Notes under the pieces: generated by a model
What the model was told of the DNA's origin: nothing
Database searches by the model: none
The model's input: the letters and a program-made list of their open reading frames with translations, nothing else
Shown: positions 58,369-64,000 of the stretch, piece after piece
How the letters are laid out: each line of letters opens with the position of its first letter
Position numbering within the stretch: the first letter of the stretch is position 1
Position numbers and translations under genes: made by a program
From: Burkholderiaceae bacterium
GTDB taxonomy: Bacteria > Pseudomonadota > Gammaproteobacteria > Burkholderiales > Burkholderiaceae_C
Assembly (NCBI GenBank): GCA_023150375.1
Contig: JAKLLA010000001.1
Coordinates: forward strand, 248,001-312,000
Length of the DNA stretch: 64,000 bases
Reading direction: 5' to 3'

Positions 58369-59115
58369 TCACCTGCCCGCCCCAGGCGCAGCACCGCACA
58401 AGCGCATGTTGTGCCAGGTGGCCCGCGCCGTCTGCACATAGTTGTCGAAATCACAGGTCGGCAGCGCCTCCCGAAGCGCGTCCTCGTCGGCGAAGCCCGA
58501 CGCCCTGGTTTGCCGGAGGGTGTCGATGCATTGTCCGGCCTTGCCCAGGTGGAAATAGGCCAGCGAGAGGTCGTTGCGTATGCCGTCGATGTCCAGCCAG
58601 TGGAGAAAATCGCCGCATTGCTCGAGCAGCGGGCGCAGCACTTCGACCGCCCGAGCGTAGTTCTTCGCACGGTAGTGCCGAATGAAGAGATCCCGCGCGT
58701 TCCTCTGGCCCCTGTCCGTGCAAAGGGCGCCCGGTTTCCGGTATACGCCATCGAAGCCGGCGCGCAAGCCGCAGTATCGACGACAGGCCTCCTCCGTCTG
58801 CGGCTGGACATCGATCTGCCGCCCGTCCCGAGAAGGCGTCATCCGGATGCGGCAAGCCATCGCTTCATTGGACGGCTCCTCATCCACGGTTTCAGCCACT
58901 GTCCCGACAAGCCGCCCCGAGAGACCGCAGATGTGGCAGTTTTCACCCACGGCGTCGATCGAGAAAAACGTCTTGCCATCCCGCTGCTGCACCTTCAGCC
59001 GCCCGCCGTCACCTGACGACACATACAGCCCCGGACGCAGGGGGTCTGCGGCATGAGCGCCCGTCATGCAAAACGAAAGCAGCATTCCGAAAGCAAGGCG
59101 AACGAGGGCTTTCAC
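58369..59115 (-). CDS. Hypothetical secreted protein, cysteine-rich
   Basis: A 248-residue protein with a signal peptide (about 22 residues, ending TGAHAA) and eleven or so cysteines, including CHICG, CRRYC and LEQCG, suggesting disulfides. The C-terminal half has TPR-like helices (RDLFIRHYRAKNYARAVEVL and NDLSLAYFHLGKAGQCIDTL). The GTG at 59115 is chosen because AGGAG stands 7 bp upstream; a TTG seven codons earlier has no ribosome site. No named family is recognised. Confidence 0.65.
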   Translation of the reverse strand: MKALVRLAFGMLLSFCMTGAHAADPLRPGLYVSSGDGGRLKVQQRDGKTFFSIDAVGENCHICGLSGRLVGTVAETVDEEPSNEAMACRIRMTPSRDGRQIDVQPQTEEACRRYCGLRAGFDGVYRKPGALCTDRGQRNARDLFIRHYRAKNYARAVEVLRPLLEQCGDFLHWLDIDGIRNDLSLAYFHLGKAGQCIDTLRQTRASGFADEDALREALPTCDFDNYVQTARATWHNMRLCGAAPGAGR

Positions 59116-59478
59116 AGCCGGTCTCCTGAATTCCAATGGATGAAGGGGACTTCACCGTCCCCGGCGCCGCAATCGGCCGACTGCAAGGCGTTCTCAAAGC
59201 GCTGAGATCGGGTTACCGGGCGCCTCATCGAGTCACCCGCAAGGAATAGTCCAGATGGTCTGGGCGTCCTCGCACGGCGTCGCCCAAGGGCAAGCATATA
59301 CATTGATACGGATCAGCTGGAATATGTACCCGGGCCGCCTGAGGCGCAACAAGGGCGCTTGTAGGTATGCAGTCTGTCCCTCGTGTCCATGCTCGGACAA
59401 CGCATACTGTGGAGAGAAGCCAGGAACTCAAATACCGTCTTGAAGGGATTGATTTGGAAGGAAGTCCTTGCAGATAGG
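59116..59478. other. Gene-free interval at the start of the AT-richer segment
   Basis: About 360 bp without a supported gene. Base composition shifts from GC-rich to noticeably AT-richer near 59225. Several short open frames occur on both strands, none with a ribosome site or family resemblance. No repeat or terminator was identified. Confidence 0.5.
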
Positions 59479-60069
59479 CTAGCCATCATTGCGCGACCCC
59501 TCGATTGCAGGACCAAAACTCAGCTCACCTATCTGATAAACCTTATGAAACTTCAAATCGAGGCTAACAAAGGCCGGCGTCGTCTTCGTCTTTGCAATTA
59601 GCTCGAGAAGGTAGCCCTGATTTTCAGTTAACATTTCACCCAAGGTTAGCCGATTCGGCGTTCCCCACCAGGACCCGTACTTGTCTCGAACGCCTGGCAG
59701 TATCCTAAGCACGGGCCAAACATAGAATTCCGTCGGATCATTTGGACACCTGTATGGCACAAAGGGGTGGTAACCAACGTGATGGTTATAATCCCTAAAC
59801 ATCCGAAGCAGTGCATGGAGAATTGGAAAACTCAGTCGCGGAAGCCCCGCGAGCTTTTGCATCGTACTGATCTGAGAAATGCAGGTGTCGACATATGCCA
59901 GCACGTCGCGATTTAGATCCAACTCGTCGCGCAGTGAGAACGGTAAAGGTCCTGCAAGCAGACATTGCTTCAACTGCAGGGTACGGCTTGCAGCAAGGTA
60001 TGAGTCTTTGACCCGCTCCTCGCCGAGTAGAACACTGGTAAACGCTCGCAATAGGGAGTTCAATTCCAT
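59479..60069 (-). CDS. Hypothetical protein, AT-richer island gene
   Basis: A 196-residue soluble protein beginning MELNSLLRAFTSVLLGEERV. It has a balanced amino-acid composition unlike a chance frame, with aromatic-rich motifs such as YNHHVGYHPFVPYRCP and YGSWWGTPNRLTLGEML. I do not recognise a family. Codon use is clearly less GC-rich than the core genes, which suggests recent acquisition. The ribosome site is weak. Confidence 0.5.
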   Translation of the reverse strand: MELNSLLRAFTSVLLGEERVKDSYLAASRTLQLKQCLLAGPLPFSLRDELDLNRDVLAYVDTCISQISTMQKLAGLPRLSFPILHALLRMFRDYNHHVGYHPFVPYRCPNDPTEFYVWPVLRILPGVRDKYGSWWGTPNRLTLGEMLTENQGYLLELIAKTKTTPAFVSLDLKFHKVYQIGELSFGPAIEGSRNDG

Positions 60070-60558
60070 GGTGACTAACGAACAATGGGAACTTCCTCAA
60101 TCCAGGCTTTCCGAGCGACCTGTTGCAGGCGGCGCACGCACTGCCACTCTGCCCCCCAGCAATCTCATCGGGTTTCAAAAAGGCAGAAGTCCATGTCCAT
60201 TTTTGTGCCGGATAACGAATGGTTCGCACACGTTCTTCTTTCATCATGGTCTACAGCCGATGGATTCGACATGGCTTGAGATGGCCGCCTCGATGACCGA
60301 TTGCAGCTTATCCATTCCGCACCCTTTTCCCCACCGCAGAACAGCGAACCGGCGAACATTGCGACCAACATGGGAGGCATCGTCTCAGTCGGGATGCGAT
60401 GGACAGGCAGAAATACTATTCAAGCATTGGTTGAGCAGCAAAGGAAGCCCTTGCAGTCCAAATTTTTGCGAACGGAAGCAAGCATCGCAGGGCCTTATAG
60501 ACCCTTGCGGCCGATCCACACAAAATTATCTTTTGAACTCTTCGACATGCACCGCGAG
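60070..60558. other. Gene-free interval in the AT-richer segment
   Basis: About 490 bp with no convincing gene. Overlapping open frames on the plus strand lack starts with ribosome sites and show chance composition. It may be decayed sequence. No inverted repeats or insertion sequence ends were seen. Confidence 0.45.
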
Positions 60559-61320
60559 CTAGGCAAGCCCTCTGCGATGCAGAAAGCCACCCACGTAAGA
60601 CCATACTCTTGTCCACCCGGAGTAGAGAAGGACAATCCCCACAAAGGCACCGAACTGTAGCGCGTATCCGATGGCGTTGTCGTACGCCTTCATTCGCGCC
60701 GTATCGCCAGGTACACGGGGAAGAATTTGCCAGACCGGCGCCGACGCACCAGCACGATAGTCGGCCATTGCGTTCCAAAGACCAATAACTCCAAGGCCAA
60801 TGGCAGCCCCGAGCACGTGATCGAGGTACTTCGGTGGATAGACGCATCGGCGCCCGATGGACAGACTGGCATAGGTCACCAGCGGCGCCCAGACCATCAT
60901 GGGCACGAGCCCAAAGAAGTATATGCCGAGGCGCCGCTTGCCTTCTGGAGTAAGAAGTCTGGCGTCAACCATCTCTTGGGCATGTATCCACACGGCGTCG
61001 ATAAAGGCCTGGGAAAGTATGGCTGCGACGAAGGTCGTGACCGCGAGCACCCCCACTGCACGGAATCGGGACCATCTTGCTGGTTCGGTAGGACCACGGT
61101 TCCGTAGTGAGTGACCAGGTGATGTCTCGACTTGATGGAGAAGGGACAGCACCCACACGTACATGAACGCTGCGACGACGTTCCCCAAAAGCGACAAGGC
61201 GAAGTTAAGCGTCTCCGAGTTCTTCGCATTGGGATACAGCGCAAAGAGAAGATAATGTCCACCGACGGCAACTACTACCGCCGCGAGCAATAAAATAATA
61301 GGTCTAGACACGGTGAGCAT
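60559..61320 (-). CDS. Hypothetical multi-pass membrane protein
   Basis: A 253-residue protein with about six membrane helices, e.g. [59 protein letters not shown] and FFGLVPMMVWAPLVTYASL. No family is recognised. The ATG at 61320 lies within the 3' end of the small lipoprotein gene upstream (overlap about 17 bp), suggesting co-translation. Composition is AT-richer than the core. Confidence 0.6.
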   Translation of the reverse strand: MLTVSRPIILLLAAVVVAVGGHYLLFALYPNAKNSETLNFALSLLGNVVAAFMYVWVLSLLHQVETSPGHSLRNRGPTEPARWSRFRAVGVLAVTTFVAAILSQAFIDAVWIHAQEMVDARLLTPEGKRRLGIYFFGLVPMMVWAPLVTYASLSIGRRCVYPPKYLDHVLGAAIGLGVIGLWNAMADYRAGASAPVWQILPRVPGDTARMKAYDNAIGYALQFGAFVGIVLLYSGWTRVWSYVGGFLHRRGLA

Positions 61321-61510
61321 CCTGTGACCAAGACTTCGAACGAGTACGAATGGCGCAACCACTCGGCGTTGGTGCGCTGGCTAGTGTTGGCGCGCTGTAG
61401 ACCCCCATCATTTCGGCAGCAGCGTCGTTCAACCCCCAGACAACCTGATTCAGTCCACTACCACAGCCTGTGAGGGCGAACACAGCCACGAGGGAAGCGA
61501 TGATCTTCAT
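61304..61510 (-). CDS. Small lipoprotein
   Basis: A 68-residue protein: MKIIASLVAVFALTGCGSGL gives a lipoprotein signal with lipobox LTGC (Cys16). The mature part contains NQVVWGLNDAAAEMMGVY. Its end overlaps the start of the membrane protein gene downstream. The start at 61510 gives a normal signal length; the open frame extends 16 codons further upstream. Confidence 0.55.
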   Translation of the reverse strand: MKIIASLVAVFALTGCGSGLNQVVWGLNDAAAEMMGVYSAPTLASAPTPSGCAIRTRSKSWSQDAHRV

Positions 61511-61582
61511 TGGACGCTTATGGAGTTTGATCTGACGACCAACGGCAGACTCGACCACTTGCCAAATTCAGCTAATCGGTGA

Positions 61583-62296
61583 TCACCAGCTTCTGGGCAA
61601 GGCAAACGTCCTGGGCCGCTGACCGCCTGTCTTCTTGCGACTCGCAGCGATTACAAGGAGACCAAGGCAGAGGCTAACAAGGACGGGGGGCTCCGGCACA
61701 GAGGAGACCAGCCAAGTCCCAACCCCAATCGCCTGCGTGCCGACGGGCAGCGAGCCCCACGTGGTATAAGCCGACGCAAAACTCATCGGACCTGTCATGG
61801 TGGGCACATTGCCACGAATCACGACGTTTCCGATCTCCACGGACAAGAAGCCGTTGACTGGACTGGTGAAAGCACTGCCAACAAATCCAGCAGTTTCGGC
61901 AAGATTTTGACCAGCAATTTCGAGGGAGTAGGTAACCCCAGTCAGGCCCTGCAGAAATTCGACGCCCGGAACGTTCTCGGGTGTCCCGTAAAGTGCACCA
62001 TACCCTGGAGTATTGACATCCGGAATACCTGCTTCAGCGTACAGGCCGGCCAACTCCTGGAGTGTGGCCACGCGAAATCCAGAGAACCGAGAATCTGTAG
62101 CGAGAAGGTTCGATACCTCCAGGAAGGACAGGCCGACCGTAGCGTTCGGAGTAAGCCAGAAAAGCCCTTGCTCGGTGTCTTGCGTCAGCGATGCCGGGCC
62201 GAATATGGGGTGCGATGCCGATGAGAGTCCGGCATAAGTTACGGTAGTTGCCAGCGCCAGAACTGCGGCAACGATGGATCGAACGATTTTGTGCAT
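61583..62296 (-). CDS. PEP-CTERM-anchored secreted protein
   Basis: A 237-residue protein with a signal peptide (MHKIVRSIVAAVLALATTV, cut after TYA) and a C-terminal PEP-CTERM sorting signal: VPEP (about 205–208), a hydrophobic helix, then basic residues RKK. Such proteins are processed by exosortase and linked to exopolysaccharide. No exosortase gene is in this window. The mid-region (GLFWLTPNATVGLSFLEVSN, FRVATLQELAGLYAEAGIP) is shared by many PEP-CTERM proteins of unknown role. AAGGAA precedes the ATG at 62296. Confidence 0.85.
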   Translation of the reverse strand: MHKIVRSIVAAVLALATTVTYAGLSSASHPIFGPASLTQDTEQGLFWLTPNATVGLSFLEVSNLLATDSRFSGFRVATLQELAGLYAEAGIPDVNTPGYGALYGTPENVPGVEFLQGLTGVTYSLEIAGQNLAETAGFVGSAFTSPVNGFLSVEIGNVVIRGNVPTMTGPMSFASAYTTWGSLPVGTQAIGVGTWLVSSVPEPPVLVSLCLGLLVIAASRKKTGGQRPRTFALPRSW

Positions 62297-62782
62297 GCGT
62301 ATTCCTTGTTTGGGCTGGCTCATCGATTCACCGAAAATCGCATGGGACGTCGTTCCGGTGCATCGACGACATGCCAATCGAGGCAAGCCTGCCGCAGGCC
62401 GAACCGCCATGACCTCGCCCCCATCCATCCCACCACCGCCACCTCTTCATCCCCTGACTCCCCTCCCCTGCACCTCCCGGCGCAGCGGAATTGCCACAAT
62501 TTGCATTGCAGCTTAGCCACGCCCCCGGCGGCTGTCCATTCAGCCGGTCAAGGGCCGGGCGTGAACAACATCACGACCCGCGGGATCCTGAAGGGGGGGG
62601 TGAGGAGGCGATCCGGGCCGACGCCGTGGTGGCGCAGCGGCGGGGGCGTGTGTGCCCGGGGGAGCCAGGCGCCGCGGGGCGGCTGGCTCGCCGGCGCAGC
62701 CCGGGCAGGCTGTGCGGCGGTGGTGGTCGGGCGAGCGGGCCGGCGTGGGGCGGGGCTGCGCCGGCGCGTGCGCCCGCTCAGG
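62297..62782. other. Gene-free interval upstream of the PEP-CTERM gene
   Basis: About 490 bp with no supported gene. It carries the promoter side of the PEP-CTERM gene and the downstream flank of the cupin gene. A Pro-codon-rich tract (62420–62480) and a G8 run near 62594 are low-complexity sequence. GC content returns to the core level here. Confidence 0.5.
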
Positions 62783-63259
62783 TCACTTGAAATCCGGCTG
62801 CATCATCGTGCGCGGCTTGCCCTTGTCGACCACCAGGGTGGTGAGCAGCCGGGCGGGCTTGTCGCTGGAGTTGACGAACTGGTGCACCGTGCCGCGCGGG
62901 TTGGCGAAGGCGGTGCCGGCCGAGACCGGGCGGGCTTCCTTGCCCTGGGCGCGCAGCTCGATCTGGCCCTCCACCACCGTGCCGACGCAGTCGCCGGGGT
63001 GGTTGTGCGCGGGCGAGGAGCCGCCCGGGGCGATGAGCACCGAGATGACCACGATCTCCTTCTGGTCGTCGCCGGAGATCGGGTGGGTCAGGATGGGCTT
63101 GGAGTCGAAGCCCGGGCGCGTGACGCCTGCGGCGGGGACCGGGGTGCCGGAGGCCGTGGCGGCCGGGGGCGCGGTCTGGGCGCCCACGGGGGCGGCGCAG
63201 CCGGCAAGCAGCGCGGCTGCAGCGGCCAGGAGCGTCGGGGACTCGAGGGTGTGCGGCAA
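62783..63259 (-). CDS. Cupin-domain lipoprotein
   Basis: A 158-residue protein: a probable lipoprotein signal (LLAAAAALLAGC, lipobox LAGC) and a single cupin fold. The metal-binding motif 1 is SSPAHNHPGDCVGTVVEGQIEL, shown here in part as AHNHPGD and EGQIEL. Motif 2 is NPRGTVHQFVN. The function is unknown; such cupins include small-molecule sensors and lyases. The start is uncertain: a TTG at 63259 puts the signal at the N-terminus, while the open frame runs further upstream. Confidence 0.68.
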   Translation of the reverse strand: MPHTLESPTLLAAAAALLAGCAAPVGAQTAPPAATASGTPVPAAGVTRPGFDSKPILTHPISGDDQKEIVVISVLIAPGGSSPAHNHPGDCVGTVVEGQIELRAQGKEARPVSAGTAFANPRGTVHQFVNSSDKPARLLTTLVVDKGKPRTMMQPDFK

Positions 63260-63266
63260 CAGGGGT

Positions 63267-63506
63267 TCAGCCCGGATGGGCAGAGCGGCCCTTGGGCCCT
63301 GTGGCAACCGCTGGCCGGTACCGCGCGGCGGCAGCGTCCAGCTGGGCCTGCAGTTGTGCGATGGCCTCGTCCACCGAAATGCCACCGCCCTCGATGCGCC
63401 AGCGCGCTATGGCCGCCTCGCCGCGGGCGACGAACTCGGCCTCGGACTCCAGCGGGGCGCCAGGGCTGGCGGGGAGGTCGGGGGGTGGATGGGGGGTGGT
63501 TGTCAT
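63267..63506 (-). CDS. Antitoxin-like small protein
   Basis: A possible 79-residue protein. The core EAEFVARGEAAIARWRIEGG, then GISVDEAIAQLQAQLDAA, resembles the helical toxin-neutralising part of RelB/Phd-like antitoxins (F-x-x-x-G-x-x-A pattern). No toxin gene is next to it. An upstream ATG at 63524 is also possible. The assignment is tentative. Confidence 0.4.
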   Translation of the reverse strand: MTTTPHPPPDLPASPGAPLESEAEFVARGEAAIARWRIEGGGISVDEAIAQLQAQLDAAAARYRPAVATGPKGRSAHPG

Positions 63507-63624
63507 GCGTGGGCTGGCGCTCATGCCGCGCGAGCAAATGGGGACGGGGCGGCTTTGGCCGCAGACACCGCGCCGTTGCGGGGCTGGCGCAACGGCGAAC
63601 AGGCGGGGCTCTGTGCCGGAGCTG

Positions 63625-63849
63625 CTATGCGGCTGCTTCGATGTATTCGACCCGGCTGGTCGGCTCCGGGATGGCAAGCCCGTCTTCTCGTAAGCCTTCG
63701 ATGTGAAATGCAATGGCTTCGCGAATCTCGGACTCGACCTCTTCCACCGTTGCACCCGTCGCGATGCAGCCTGGAAGGTCAGGAACGTAGGCCGAGTAGT
63801 TGCCTTCGGCCTTCTCGATGACGATGGCGTACTTCAATGAGAACCTCAC
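63625..63849 (-). CDS. hicB: HicB-family antitoxin
   Basis: A 74-residue HicB: MRFSLKYAIVIEKAEGNYSA, then YVPDLPGCIATGATVEEVES, the partial RNase-H-like fold that blocks HicA. It lacks a C-terminal DNA-binding domain, so autoregulation may depend on another site. The GTG start at 63849 overlaps the hicA stop (GTGA), showing a coupled hicA–hicB operon. Confidence 0.88.
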   Translation of the reverse strand: MRFSLKYAIVIEKAEGNYSAYVPDLPGCIATGATVEEVESEIREAIAFHIEGLREDGLAIPEPTSRVEYIEAAA

Positions 63850-64000
63850 TTCAGGCCAGCTTGCTTGAGGATGCTGTTCTGGGTTCCGAGCGCAAGATCA
63901 TCGCTCGGATTGCCAGGCACTGTCACTCTGCCCGCCTTGGTCGGGTGCTTGAACTGGCGATGGCTGCCCTTCTGCGCGACCAGAAACCACCCGTCCTGCT
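63846..64000 (-). CDS. hicA: HicA-family mRNA interferase toxin, C-terminal part (cut by window edge)
   Basis: The visible part reads GWFLVAQKGSHRQFKHPTK, then GRVTVPGNPSDDL and the ending SILKQAGLK. It contains the catalytic His in GSHRQF and is a double-stranded-RNA-binding-fold toxin. The N-terminal residues lie beyond the right edge. It precedes hicB on the minus strand. Confidence 0.88.
   Translation of the reverse strand, partial: QDGWFLVAQKGSHRQFKHPTKAGRVTVPGNPSDDLALGTQNSILKQAGLK

Overview
The window is GC-rich (about 70% by eye) and looks like the chromosome of a denitrifying betaproteobacterium, probably order Burkholderiales in the Leptothrix/Rubrivivax/Ideonella neighbourhood. This is inferred from gene content and order: pheA–DUF2059–gyrA–ompA–ubiG–gph–ssrA, a tmRNA tag of ANDERFALAA, Nar-type nitrate reductase with anaerobic-ubiquinone genes, and a PEP-CTERM protein. 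No 16S rRNA or tRNA gene was seen.

Layout. 1–20 kb is mostly housekeeping: pheA (cut by the window edge), a DUF2059 protein, gyrA, an OmpA-like lipoprotein, ubiG, gph, tmRNA, a GGDEF/EAL protein, a degenerate M48-type TPR lipoprotein, an AIM24-like protein, a universal stress protein, a sulfurtransferase, a DMT exporter, a Rieske oxygenase, and the isoprenoid block xseB–ispA–dxs. 19.4–27.7 kb is an NO-reductase region: a TTGA-N6-TCAA (FNR/DNR-type) box, then cobA and nnrS; a second box overlapping the nnrS stop codon; then norC, norB, norQ, a polyferredoxin-like membrane protein and norD. 27.8–31.9 kb holds an unusual PIN/cold-shock/membrane-anchor fusion, an MFS transporter and a first DNR-like regulator, which is divergent from norR and then ccoG.

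From 49.9 kb down to 35.2 kb runs a long minus-strand anaerobic array: narK1, narK2, narG, narH, narJ, narI, a parvulin-type PPIase, a DsrC/TusE-like protein, a second DNR-like regulator, ubiU, ubiV and ubiT. It links nitrate uptake and reduction to oxygen-independent ubiquinone synthesis. An FNR-type box lies upstream of narK1. narX–narL follow upstream on the same strand, then a RIC/YtfE-type di-iron repair protein, a radical SAM/SPASM protein preceded by two FNR-type boxes whose centres are exactly 30 bp apart, and a cytochrome c–d1 (NirN-like) protein. No nirS, nirK or dedicated heme d1 operon lies in the window, so the d1-like protein and its radical SAM neighbour are the most intriguing pair here.

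From about 56.2 kb the sequence becomes accessory: a BrnA-type antitoxin remnant, small hypothetical proteins, a GNAT acetyltransferase, and a visibly AT-richer stretch (about 59.2–62.3 kb) with unrecognised proteins, a small lipoprotein and a PEP-CTERM protein. It ends with a cupin lipoprotein, an antitoxin-like small protein and a hicA–hicB pair running off the right edge.

The genes fit one physiology: nitrate sensing (NarXL), uptake (NarK1/K2), reduction to nitrite (NarGHI), NO removal (NorCB, with NnrS and RIC for NO stress), NO-responsive control (two DNR-like proteins, NorR) and quinone supply without oxygen (UbiUVT). Nitrite-to-NO and N2O reduction must be encoded elsewhere or be absent.
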